Translations under genes and position numbers: made by a program
Notes under the pieces: model-generated
The model's input: the letters and a program-made list of their open reading frames with translations, nothing else
What the model was told of the DNA's origin: nothing
Databases searched by the model: none
Shown here: positions 1 through 7,533 of the stretch, piece by piece
Position numbering within the stretch: position 1 is the stretch's first letter
Layout: every line of letters starts with the position of its first letter
DNA from: Rhodothermales bacterium
GTDB taxonomy: Bacteria; Bacteroidota; Rhodothermia; Rhodothermales; VXPQ01
Reading direction: 5' to 3'
Length of the DNA stretch: 33,965 bases
Assembly: GCA_022821845.1 (NCBI GenBank)
Contig: JAJECT010000003.1
Location: 1-33,965, forward strand

Positions 1-76
1 CGCAAAACATCGGGCCCCGAATACGCATGCAAGCGCATGAACCTGTTTACTCTTATGTATTTGCGAAAAGGCGCAC
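1..76. repeat. Partial copy of a repeated structured element
   Basis: Bases 1-76 match bases 213-288 with a single difference (position 51 t against 263 c), and similarity stops sharply at position 77. This copy keeps the inner loop and the start of the right arm; its left arm would lie before the window. The loop carries small palindromes (CGGGCCCG near 11-18 and CATGC...GCATG near 26-39). No convincing protein is encoded. Its nature is unknown; a short non-autonomous mobile element or a REP-like repeat are the options. Confidence 0.8.
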
Positions 77-190
77 CCAACCCCCGGTGTCCACCCTGAA
101 TTTCGAGGGGAGACACGCCGCCCCGGCAAGGCCGGTTAAAATAATAAGGCGCGAAAATTTCGAGGTTAAATAATTAAGGCGGGGCCTGTC
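77..190. other. Non-coding spacer between the two element copies, with short internal repeats
   Basis: No gene is supported here. The stretch contains short internal duplications: aatttcgagg occurs at 99-108 and 156-165, and two similar AT-rich motifs (ggttaaaataataaggcg at 134-151, ggttaaataattaaggcgg at 164-182) follow each other about 30 bases apart. The small minus-strand reading frame across this area runs through the repeats and looks fortuitous. Together with the flanking repeats and 300-409 it makes up a gene-free stretch of 409 bases before the first gene. Confidence 0.5.
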
Positions 191-299
191 TGGGGTCTGG
201 AGTGCGCCTTTTCGCAAAACATCGGGCCCCGAATACGCATGCAAGCGCATGAACCTGTTTACCCTTATGTATTTGCGAAAAGGCGCACTCCAGGCCCCA
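191..299. repeat. Complete inverted-repeat element (27-bp arms, 55-base loop)
   Basis: Arms 191-217 and 273-299 are reverse complements over 27 positions with one mismatch (t196). The 55-base loop (218-272) is shared almost identically with the copy at the left edge. An RNA or single strand of this region could fold into a long hairpin with two smaller hairpins in its loop. There is no T tract typical of an intrinsic terminator directly after the right arm. It lies upstream of the DUF1015 gene, so it could lie in that gene's leader; mobile-element origin (MITE or REP-like) is equally possible. Confidence 0.8.
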
Positions 300-409
300 A
301 ATGTTGTTCAATTCGCATATTCGCTGCGGTTTCACGACAAAAGAACCGGGCGTTTCCGAAATTACGGCGGATTGTTTTCCGCGCTATTTCGAGCCTTGCA
401 ACACCCCTC

Positions 410-1624
410 ATGGCGATTCTTCATCCTTTTCGCGCGCTCCGTCCCCTCCCCGGCAAGGGGGCGGAAGTGGCTTCCGTTCCCTACGACGTGGTCGATACGG
501 AAGAAGCCCGCGCCCTTGCCGCCGGACGGCCGCTGAGCTTTCTGCATGTCGTGCGCCCGGAAATAGACCTGCCGCCGGATGCAGACGAATACGCCCCGGA
601 AACCTATGCGCGCGGCGCCGCCAACCTGCAAGACTACGCCCGGAGCGCCGCCTCGACGCAGGAGGCGGAACCGTCCGTATATTTGTACCGCCTCGAAATG
701 GACGGACGGGCGCAAACCGGCGTATTCGGTTGCGTCTCGGTAGCCGAATACGATGAGGGAATCATCCTCAAACACGAAAAAACGCGCCCAACGAAGGAGA
801 CGGACCGCGTCCGGCATATCGTAGCCCAGCAGGCGCACGCGGAACCGGTCATTATGACGTACCGGAACACAGACCGCATCGACGCGCTGGTCGCCGCCGA
901 GACCGCTTCAAAGCCGCTCTATGATTTTACGGCGGAGGATGGCGTCCGGCATACGATCTGGAAAGCGGCGCAAAAGGATGCGCTGGCGGACGCCTTCCAG
1001 GCCGTGGAGCGCCTCTACATTGCGGACGGGCATCACCGGTGCGCGGCGGCCTCGCGCGCGGCGGCGGGACTGCGCGAAGCCGCTGCCGAATGCCCGGAGG
1101 CCGCGTTCTTCCCGGCGGCGCTCTTTCCCATGAGCGAATTGCGCATCCTGGCCTACAACCGCATCCTGCGCACACTGCCTGCGCCCGCCGGCGAGTTCCT
1201 CGATGCGCTGGCCGCCCGGTTTGACCTGTCCACAGATTCAGGGGAGAAAGCGCCCGCCGAACCGGGGACCGTTTGCCTGTACCTGGACGGACGCTGGCAT
1301 ACGATGTCCCTTCCGCCGACGGCCCGCCCCGAAGTAGCCGACGCGCTGGACGTCGCCCGGCTCAGCGAGCATTTGCTGGAACCCGTATTCAGAATCGCAG
1401 ATCAGCGCCTGGATCCGAACATCGACTTTGTGGGAGGCATTCGCGGCGCGGACGAACTGGAGCGTCTCGTCGATTCCGGGCGGGCGGCGCTGGCTGTTTC
1501 CATGTATCCGACCAGCGTGGAAGAATTGCTTGCGGTGTCCAACGCGGGCCTGCTCATGCCGCCGAAATCCACCTGGTTCGAACCGAAACTTCGCAGCGGA
1601 TTGCTTGTCCACTTGTTTGAATAA
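410..1624 (+). CDS. DUF1015 family protein, possibly linked to serine metabolism
   Basis: The 404-residue product matches my knowledge of the DUF1015 family (PF06245). It begins with the typical N-terminus (HPFRALRP, residues 5-12; PYDVV, 24-28), has a conserved HEKTRPTKETDR stretch (122-133), an ADGHHR motif (205-210), and ends with the family signature around MPPKSTWFEPK near the C-terminus. The ATG at 410 fits the family start; the frame stays open upstream to 239, but that extension runs through the repeat element. No signal peptide or membrane segment is visible, so it is probably cytosolic. It lies 80 bases upstream of serC on the same strand. DGHHR resembles a motif of ParB/sulfiredoxin-fold enzymes including free-serine kinases, so a role in serine or phosphoserine metabolism is a reasonable guess. 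The biochemical function is unproven. Confidence 0.85.
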   Translation: MAILHPFRALRPLPGKGAEVASVPYDVVDTEEARALAAGRPLSFLHVVRPEIDLPPDADEYAPETYARGAANLQDYARSAASTQEAEPSVYLYRLEMDGRAQTGVFGCVSVAEYDEGIILKHEKTRPTKETDRVRHIVAQQAHAEPVIMTYRNTDRIDALVAAETASKPLYDFTAEDGVRHTIWKAAQKDALADAFQAVERLYIADGHHRCAAASRAAAGLREAAAECPEAAFFPAALFPMSELRILAYNRILRTLPAPAGEFLDALAARFDLSTDSGEKAPAEPGTVCLYLDGRWHTMSLPPTARPEVADALDVARLSEHLLEPVFRIADQRLDPNIDFVGGIRGADELERLVDSGRAALAVSMYPTSVEELLAVSNAGLLMPPKSTWFEPKLRSGLLVHLFE

Positions 1625-1704
1625 CGCGCCTTCCCGAACTGTTTTTGCTTGCCGCCCGGCTTCCGGGTCTGCGGTTTTTCTGATCGTTCCGATCATCCCT
1701 TTTC

Positions 1705-2802
1705 ATGTACCCTGCTGCCATGCAACCCGCCCTGCGCTTGCATAACTTTTCCGCCGGTCCCGCAACGCTTCCGGAGGCCGTCCTGCTGGAAATAAAAGAG
1801 GAACTCCCGGTCTATGGCGACCTGGGCGCCTCCGTCCTTGAAATCAGCCACCGCTCCGCCGCCTATACGCAGATTGCGCAGGACGCGCGGGACCGCATGC
1901 GGCGTTTACTGGGCGTCGGAGAGGAATGGCATGTGCTTTTCCTGCAAGGCGGCGCGTCCATGCAGTTTCACCAGGCGCCGCTGAATTTTCGGAAACCGGA
2001 AGGGTCCGCGGATTACGTCGTGACCGGCCGGTGGGCTGCGAACGCGCTGAAGGAAGCGCAGCGGACAGGCAAGGCACGGGCCGCGGCCTCCAGCGAGGAC
2101 CAGAATTTCTCCTACCTCCCGGACGTCGCCGCATGGGATATCGACCCAGAGGCGGATTATCTGCATATCACCTCGAACAATACCGTGGCGGGTACGCAAT
2201 TTCAGGAAACCCCGCAGGTCGCTCCGCCGCTCGTATCCGACGCCTCCAGCGATTTTCTGAGTCGTCCGATCGATATGGCAAGGCATGCGCTGGTCTATGC
2301 GGGCGCGCAAAAAAACATTGGCCCGGCAGGCGCCACGGCGGTCCTCGTTCGCGACGATTTTCTGCAACGGCGCAATGCGTCGCTGCCGGTCATCCTGGAT
2401 TACGGCGTCCACGCCGCAAAATTGTACAATACGCCTCCTGTGTTCGCCGTGTACGTCATCGGGAAGGTGCTGGCCTGGCTGGAAGGGCAGGGCGGGCTGG
2501 CGACCATGGAAAAAATAAACGAGCGCAAGGCGGGCGCCCTGTACGCCCGCATCGACCGAACGGATTTCTACCGGGGCGTTGCGCGCAAGGAGGCCCGCTC
2601 GCGGATGAACGTAACCTTTCGCTTGCCGTCCGAAGACCTTGAAGCCCGTTTTCTTGCCGAAGCGAACGCGCAGGGCTTGCTGGGGCTGAAAGGACACCGC
2701 TCGGTGGGAGGGATGCGCGCCTCCCTCTACAATGCCTGTCCGGAAGCCTCCGTGGACGCGCTCACCGCCTTTATGGACGATTTCGAAAGGAAACGCGGAT
2801 GA
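1705..2802 (+). CDS. serC: Phosphoserine aminotransferase
   Basis: SerC is a cytosolic PLP enzyme that converts 3-phosphohydroxypyruvate and glutamate to phosphoserine in serine biosynthesis; it also serves in pyridoxal phosphate synthesis in some bacteria. The 365-residue product shows the N-terminal NFSAGPATLP block (14-23), the QGGASMQFHQ region (81-90), SSDFLSRPID (181-190) and the PLP-binding lysine in YAGAQKN (Lys203). Starting from the second ATG at 1720 gives 360 residues and places the lysine at 198, the same number as in E. coli, so 1720 is an equally good start; neither has a clear ribosome binding site. It follows the DUF1015 gene on the same strand. No serA or serB is in the window. 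Length and motifs are complete. Confidence 0.95.
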   Translation: MYPAAMQPALRLHNFSAGPATLPEAVLLEIKEELPVYGDLGASVLEISHRSAAYTQIAQDARDRMRRLLGVGEEWHVLFLQGGASMQFHQAPLNFRKPEGSADYVVTGRWAANALKEAQRTGKARAAASSEDQNFSYLPDVAAWDIDPEADYLHITSNNTVAGTQFQETPQVAPPLVSDASSDFLSRPIDMARHALVYAGAQKNIGPAGATAVLVRDDFLQRRNASLPVILDYGVHAAKLYNTPPVFAVYVIGKVLAWLEGQGGLATMEKINERKAGALYARIDRTDFYRGVARKEARSRMNVTFRLPSEDLEARFLAEANAQGLLGLKGHRSVGGMRASLYNACPEASVDALTAFMDDFERKRG

Positions 2803-2913
2803 TGTCCGGCGGGCTTCGTATATTTTCCCCGCCATGCGCGCAGGATGGGCCGTACGCGTGGCTTCGTCATGCCTTGCCAGCGCGCGTCTCGCAAGCCCCT
2901 GCGCTTCGTGGAC

Positions 2914-2958
2914 TTAATCAGGGTATTCTTAATCAGATGATCCTTACTCAGCGTATCC
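2914..2958. repeat. Three imperfect tandem 15-mers upstream of pntAA
   Basis: Three adjacent 15-base units (2914-2928, 2929-2943, 2944-2958) share the pattern TTAnTCAGnnnATnC, with 11-12 of 15 positions identical between any two. The array ends 16 bases before the pntAA start codon, so it lies in the leader or promoter region of the transhydrogenase operon. The last copy contains cagcgtatcctt, a 12-mer also present at 25749-25760 beside the YjbQ-like gene. It could be a repeated operator or a decayed slippage repeat. Confidence 0.55.
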
Positions 2959-2974
2959 TTTTATTTCGAGGCGT

Positions 2975-4111
2975 ATGGCGTTGACCATCGGGGTTCCAAA
3001 AGAGACCGCGGACGGCGAACGGCGGGTGGCGCTCGTTCCGGAAGTCGTTCGCAAGCTCGCGCGCGCGGGGTTCGAAATCGTCGTGGAGGCGGGGGCGGGC
3101 GAAGCGGCGTACTTTCCCGACAACGCCTTCCGGGAAGAGGGCGCGCGCATCGGGACGGATAGCGAAGCGCTGGGCGCGAACATCGTCCTGAAAGTCGCCC
3201 CGCCCTCGGAATCCGAAATCGGAAAGATGGCTTCCGGCGGCGTGTTTCTGGGGATGCTGGATCCGCTGGGCCGCCCGGCCCTCGCGCAGGCCCTGGCAAG
3301 CCGATCCGTTACGGCGCTCAGCATGGAACTGGTCCCGCGCATATCCCGTGCGCAAAAGATGGACGCGCTTTCCGCCATGAGCAGCGTGGCGGGGTACGTC
3401 GCCGCGTTGCAAGCCGCCGCCGAATTGCCCCGGTTTTTCCCGCTTCTGACGACGGCGGCGGGCACCGTGAAGCCCGCGAACGCGCTGGTGCTGGGCGCAG
3501 GCGTAGCCGGGCTGCAAGCCATCGCCACGGCAAGGCGGCTCGGGGCCCGCGTGTCCGCTTACGATATCCGGGACGCCGCGCAGGAAGAAGTCCGCAGCCT
3601 GGGCGCGAAGTTCGTGGAATTGGCGTTCGAAACGCAGGAAGACGCCGATACGGGCGGCTACGCCAAAGCGTTGACCGAAGAAAAAGCGGCCCAGCAAACG
3701 GCGTTGCTCGTTCCGCATATCGGGGCGGCGGACGTCGTGATCTCGACCGCGCTGGTGCCGGGCCGCCCGGCGCCGATCCTGATTGCGGACGAAGCCTTGC
3801 AAGCCATGAAGCCGGGGTCCGTAGTGATCGACCTCGCGGCCCCCGGCGGCGGCAATTGCGCGGCCACTCGCCCGGGCGAAACCGTTCTGTACGGGCACGG
3901 CGTACGCATCTTCGGCCCCCTCGATCTTCCGTCCCGCGCGCCCATCGACGCCAGCGCCATGTACGCCCGCACGCTGCTTGCCGTCCTCGCGGAGTTTTCC
4001 GACGGCGAAACCTTCCGCGCGGATTTCGAGGACGATATTTTCAAAGGCATGTGCGTGGCCGAGGGCGGAGAAGTCGTACACGAGCGCGTCCGCGCCCTGC
4101 TCGAAACATAA
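2975..4111 (+). CDS. pntAA: NAD(P) transhydrogenase, alpha subunit part 1 (NAD-binding domain I)
   Basis: This is the soluble NAD(H)-binding domain of the proton-translocating transhydrogenase, which moves hydride from NADH to NADP+ driven by the proton gradient. The 378-residue protein starts with the alanine-dehydrogenase-like block GVPKETADGERRVAL (6-20), has the conserved MDALSAMSSVAGY stretch (129-141), a Rossmann GAGVAG (174-179) and the IDLAAPGGGNC region (285-295). It ends without membrane helices; these are supplied by the next, separate gene, so the enzyme is of the three-subunit type known from Rhodospirillum. The start is the ATG after the 15-mer array. Three co-directional genes (pntAA, pntAB, pntB) form an evident operon with gaps of 59 and 12 bases. 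Confidence 0.95.
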   Translation: MALTIGVPKETADGERRVALVPEVVRKLARAGFEIVVEAGAGEAAYFPDNAFREEGARIGTDSEALGANIVLKVAPPSESEIGKMASGGVFLGMLDPLGRPALAQALASRSVTALSMELVPRISRAQKMDALSAMSSVAGYVAALQAAAELPRFFPLLTTAAGTVKPANALVLGAGVAGLQAIATARRLGARVSAYDIRDAAQEEVRSLGAKFVELAFETQEDADTGGYAKALTEEKAAQQTALLVPHIGAADVVISTALVPGRPAPILIADEALQAMKPGSVVIDLAAPGGGNCAATRPGETVLYGHGVRIFGPLDLPSRAPIDASAMYARTLLAVLAEFSDGETFRADFEDDIFKGMCVAEGGEVVHERVRALLET

Positions 4112-4170
4112 GGACACGCTGATCAAAACCGCTTCCCGCGCCCACCCTGTTTTCGACCCGACCTGTGCCC

Positions 4171-4473
4171 ATGCTAAGCAATCTTGTCATATTCGTTCTG
4201 GCGGCCTTCATTGGCTTCGAAATTATCAGCAAGGTGCCGCAAACCTTGCATACGCCGCTCATGTCCGGCACGAACGCCATCAGCGGCATTACCATTGTGG
4301 GCGCGCTGGTGGCGACGGGCATGGTCGCCGCCCCCTGGGCCAAATGGATTGGCTTTGCGGCGCTCGTCGTCGCCGCGATCAACGTGGTCGGGGGCTTCCT
4401 CGTAACGGACCGGATGCTCCAAATGTTCAAGCCGAAACAGCGCCCCGCCCCGGACGCTACCGAGACCTCCTGA
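4171..4473 (+). CDS. pntAB: NAD(P) transhydrogenase, alpha subunit part 2 (membrane)
   Basis: The 100-residue hydrophobic protein has about three membrane helices (roughly residues 3-22, 38-56 and 60-82) and the conserved TPLMSGTNAISGI stretch (about 29-41) that marks the membrane part of the transhydrogenase alpha subunit. In enterobacterial PntA this segment is fused behind the NAD-binding domain; here it is a separate gene. ATG at 4171 is preferred over an in-frame GTG at 4165. It ends 12 bases before pntB. Together with the first half of PntB it forms the proton channel of domain II in the inner membrane. Confidence 0.93.
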   Translation: MLSNLVIFVLAAFIGFEIISKVPQTLHTPLMSGTNAISGITIVGALVATGMVAAPWAKWIGFAALVVAAINVVGGFLVTDRMLQMFKPKQRPAPDATETS

Positions 4474-4485
4474 CGCTTCGTCCCG

Positions 4486-5958
4486 ATGCAAAACGCAATC
4501 TTGTTGGCATATCTCGCCGCCGCCGTACTCTTTATCCTGGGCATGAAGCGGTTGCAGTCTCCGGCGACGGCCCGCGCGGGAAACCGGCAGGCCGCGCTTG
4601 GCATGCTGGTTGCGGTCGTCGCGACGCTGCTTATTCAGGAAATCCTTTCTCCCGTGGAAATGATCGCCGGGTGCGCAGTGGGCGCGACGATAGGCCTGTT
4701 GCTGGCCCGCCGCGTGGCCATGACAAGCATGCCGGAACTGGTGGCGGTGTTCAACGGGTTCGGCGGGCTGGCGTCGGCGCTGGTGGCGGGCGGCGAAATC
4801 GCGCGCTATCTGGCGGCGGCGCCCGGCGCCGGCGCGTTCGCCCGTGTTGCGCAGACCAGCGCCGCCCTTGCGCCGCTGGACGCGTCGGCGGCGGCGATCG
4901 GCGCGCTGTGCATTCTGATTGGCGCGGTCACTTTTTCGGGAAGTTTTGTGGCGTTCGGCAAGCTGGGCGGGCGCCTGAGCGGCAATCCCGTTTCGTTTCC
5001 AGGGATGCGCGTACTTACGGCGCTGATCCTGCTGGGCGCGCTTGCGGCGGGCGGATACCTGATCTACGGGGCGGGCGCGTCCTTTGCGGCCATGGATATG
5101 CAAGCCATCCTGTGGGGCTCCCTCGCGCTGGGCGGGTTTGCGCTGGCGCTGGGCGTGCTCCTGGTCATTCCCATCGGCGGCGCGGACATGCCCGTGGTGG
5201 TGGCCCTGCTGAACGCCTATTCGGGGCTTGCCGCGGCGGCCACCGGATTCATGCTGGACAACACGGCGCTGATCGTAAGCGGCGCGCTGGTCGGCGCGTC
5301 GGGCCTCATCCTCACCTCCATTATGTGCGAGGCCATGAACCGGTCCTTGCTGAATGTCCTGCTGGGCGGGTTTGGCGGCGAAAGCGACGGAGGCGGCCCC
5401 GCCGTGGAAGGCGCCCGAGAGGATCTGACGGCGCAGGAAACGTCGGTGGAGGACGTCGCCATCCAGCTAACCTATGCGGAACAGGTGGTTATCGTGCCCG
5501 GGTACGGGATGGCGGTGGCGCAGGCCCAGCATCAGGTGCGCGAACTCGCGGATATGCTGCAAGCGCGGGGCGTAACCGTGAAATATGCGATTCACCCGGT
5601 GGCGGGGCGCATGCCCGGACATATGAACGTGTTGCTTGCCGAGGCGGACGTGCCCTACGATCAGTTGTACGAAATGGACGACATTAATAGCGAATTCGCG
5701 ATGACGGACGTGTCGCTTGTGATCGGCGCGAACGACGTGGTCAATCCGGCGGCGCGCACGGACAAGGCCAGCCCTGTTTACGGGATGCCTATTCTGGACG
5801 TGGATCGCTCCGGCGCGGTGGTCGCGCTCAAGCGGAGCCTGCGCCCCGGCTATTCCGGCATCGAGAATATGTTGTTCTACCACGAGAATACGCGCATGCT
5901 TTTCGGGGATGCGAAAGATTCGCTCGCCAACCTGGCGGCGGCGGTAAAGAATCTGTAG
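4486..5958 (+). CDS. pntB: NAD(P) transhydrogenase, beta subunit (proton channel and NADP-binding domain III)
   Basis: The 490-residue protein has a long N-terminal membrane part (about residues 1-295, eight to nine helices) and a soluble NADP(H)-binding C-terminal domain. Diagnostic motifs are MPELVAVFNGFGG (82-94), the nucleotide-binding loop GYGMAVAQAQ (339-348), HPVAGRMPGHMNVLLAEA (370-387) and GANDVVNPAA (414-423). All blocks of the family are present and the length is normal for PntB (about 460-490). It closes the pnt operon and converges with the GDSL esterase gene, whose stop lies only 14 bases beyond the pntB stop, so there is no room for a classical terminator between them. Likely job: NADPH supply for biosynthesis and redox defence. 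Confidence 0.96.
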   Translation: MQNAILLAYLAAAVLFILGMKRLQSPATARAGNRQAALGMLVAVVATLLIQEILSPVEMIAGCAVGATIGLLLARRVAMTSMPELVAVFNGFGGLASALVAGGEIARYLAAAPGAGAFARVAQTSAALAPLDASAAAIGALCILIGAVTFSGSFVAFGKLGGRLSGNPVSFPGMRVLTALILLGALAAGGYLIYGAGASFAAMDMQAILWGSLALGGFALALGVLLVIPIGGADMPVVVALLNAYSGLAAAATGFMLDNTALIVSGALVGASGLILTSIMCEAMNRSLLNVLLGGFGGESDGGGPAVEGAREDLTAQETSVEDVAIQLTYAEQVVIVPGYGMAVAQAQHQVRELADMLQARGVTVKYAIHPVAGRMPGHMNVLLAEADVPYDQLYEMDDINSEFAMTDVSLVIGANDVVNPAARTDKASPVYGMPILDVDRSGAVVALKRSLRPGYSGIENMLFYHENTRMLFGDAKDSLANLAAAVKNL

Positions 5959-5972
5959 GCCGCGTGGCGCAA

Positions 5973-6689
5973 TTATTCCCGGAAACGCCATTTTTCCATA
6001 ACCGGCCGGAGCGCGGCCCAGACATGCTCCGCGACGATCCGGTGGCCCGCCTCGTTGGGATGAATCCCGTCCGCCTGCATGAGCGAATCGACGCCGCCCA
6101 CGCCTTCGAGCAGGAACGGAACGAGGCGGACCTGCTCCCCGGCGGCAAGCGCAGGGTAGACGTTGCGGAAAGCCTGCGCGTACTCCGGCCCGAGGTTGGG
6201 CGGAATCTGCATGCCGGCGAGAATAATTTCCATATCCGGGTTCGCCGTCCGGGCCTTGTCCATGATGGCGCGCAGGTTGCGCGCTGTAACATCGACCGGA
6301 ATGCCTCGTAAACCATCGTTTCCCCCCAGTTCCAGCACGAGGACGTCCACCGCATGTCGCTCCAGATACCAGTCTATGCGGCGCAAACCCCCTGCGCTGG
6401 TTTCTCCGCTCAGCCCTGCGTTGATCGCCTGCGCGTTCCATCCCAGCGAATCCATGCGCTGTTGCACGAGGGCGGGAAAGGCATGGGCGGGATCCACACC
6501 GGCGCCCGCAGACAAGCTGTTTCCCAGAAAAAGCAGGACCGCATCCGGCTTTCGGGCCGGGTCTGGCGCAAGGACCTGCGCGTCTTCATCGCCCGCGGAA
6601 GGCGCCGGGCGGTCGTTGCGAGGCCCGCACCCCAGGCACAGAACAGGGATGCATGTGCATGCCAGCAGGTATAGTTTGCCGATGCGCAT
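5973..6689 (-). CDS. GDSL/SGNH-fold esterase, predicted lipoprotein (TesA-like)
   Basis: The 238-residue product has a signal sequence with a lipobox (LCLGC, lipid-acceptor Cys21), followed by an SGNH hydrolase domain. The catalytic blocks are visible: GNSLSAG with nucleophile Ser58, Gly93 in the second block, GGND (122-125) with oxyanion Asn124, and DGIHPN with Asp207 and His210. The family hydrolyses acyl esters or thioesters (E. coli TesA, bacterial arylesterases). Here the enzyme should be membrane-anchored outside the cytosol rather than soluble periplasmic. It is divergent to the following ABC ATPase and permease, the arrangement E. coli has for tesA and ybbA-ybbP, suggesting that they act together on hydrophobic acyl compounds. 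Gene symbol left empty because orthology to tesA is likely but not certain. Confidence 0.9.
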   Translation of the reverse strand: MRIGKLYLLACTCIPVLCLGCGPRNDRPAPSAGDEDAQVLAPDPARKPDAVLLFLGNSLSAGAGVDPAHAFPALVQQRMDSLGWNAQAINAGLSGETSAGGLRRIDWYLERHAVDVLVLELGGNDGLRGIPVDVTARNLRAIMDKARTANPDMEIILAGMQIPPNLGPEYAQAFRNVYPALAAGEQVRLVPFLLEGVGGVDSLMQADGIHPNEAGHRIVAEHVWAALRPVMEKWRFRE

Positions 6690-6816
6690 GGATTGCCGAA
6701 AACGTGTTGGCGCGAACGCGGGGTAAATAAATACGGGTTGCGTACATCCTCAGCAAGGAATAAGACCCGATGGCAACAAACCCCCGGAAACGAAAACCGG
6801 TTTCAGAAAAATATCC

Positions 6817-7518
6817 ATGGCCCCCATCCTTTCCGTTCGCCATCTCACGAAGACCTACCGAAGCGGCGACCGATCGCTTACCGTGCTATGCGACGTATCC
6901 TTTGATTTGCATCCCGGAGAAACGTGCGCCGTGGCGGGCCCCTCGGGTTCCGGGAAAACCACGCTGCTGGGCTTGTGCGCCGGACTGGATCGGGCTACGT
7001 CGGGAAGCGTGGATTTGTCCGGTCGTCGCCTTGGAAACCTGTCGGAAGACGCGCTGGCAAGGCTTCGTAACCGGGAAGTCGGGTTTATTTTTCAGACATT
7101 CCAGCTCATTCCTACGCTGACTGCGCTGGAAAACGTGATGGTTCCGGCGGAATTACGGGGCGAGAAGGGGGCCCGCAAGCGGGCAAGCGAACTGCTGGAT
7201 CAGGTGGGACTGGGAGAACGGATGTCCCATTATCCCGCGCAGTTGTCCGGGGGCGAACAGCAGCGGGTATCCATTGCGCGGGCGTTTGCGAACCGGCCCG
7301 CCATGCTTTTCGCGGACGAGCCCACGGGCAACCTGGACGCCGAGACGGGCGAAACCATCGAGGCGCTGTTGTTTGACTTGAACGAAACCGCGGGCGCCGC
7401 GCTGCTCCTCGTTACGCACAACCAGGAACTGGCCGAGCGCGCCGGACGCATCATTCGGCTCCGGGGCGGCCGCGTGGTTTCCGACGGCGCGCCGAAAGCC
7501 GAACCTGCCCTTCCGTAG
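6817..7518 (+). CDS. ABC transporter ATP-binding protein (YbbA/LolD type)
   Basis: The 233-residue ATPase contains Walker A GPSGSGKT (41-48), Q-loop Gln93, signature LSGGEQQR (143-150), Walker B AMLFADEP (162-169) and H-loop His201. This pattern and length belong to the MacB/LolD/YbbA group, which power FtsX-like mechanotransducing permeases rather than channels. It starts at the ATG at 6817. The gap of 15 bases to the downstream permease gene indicates one transcript. The gene is divergent from the GDSL esterase; the 127-base space between them probably holds promoters for both directions. The neighbourhood favours YbbA over LolD. Confidence 0.93.
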   Translation: MAPILSVRHLTKTYRSGDRSLTVLCDVSFDLHPGETCAVAGPSGSGKTTLLGLCAGLDRATSGSVDLSGRRLGNLSEDALARLRNREVGFIFQTFQLIPTLTALENVMVPAELRGEKGARKRASELLDQVGLGERMSHYPAQLSGGEQQRVSIARAFANRPAMLFADEPTGNLDAETGETIEALLFDLNETAGAALLLVTHNQELAERAGRIIRLRGGRVVSDGAPKAEPALP

Positions 7519-7533
7519 CCAGCGCGCGATACG

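Noticed and set aside
53-250. Minus-strand 65-codon reading frame
   Set aside because: It runs through both repeat copies and shows no recognisable protein features.
191-299. Inverted-repeat element considered as an integron attC site
   Set aside because: No convincing core GTTRRRY site pair was found at the arm ends and no cassette genes follow.
239-409. In-frame N-terminal extension of the DUF1015 protein (57 residues)
   Set aside because: It is encoded by the repeat element and unlike the family; the typical start MAILHPFRAL is at 410.
2799-2984. Possible 61-codon small gene between serC and pntAA
   Set aside because: It overlaps both neighbours' ends and has no recognisable features; its tail simply translates the 15-mer repeats.
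3978-5687. Long plus-strand frame of 569 codons across pntAB and pntB
   Set aside because: Composition is Arg/Gly-rich and it is out of frame with clear transhydrogenase genes; it is a GC-rich shadow.
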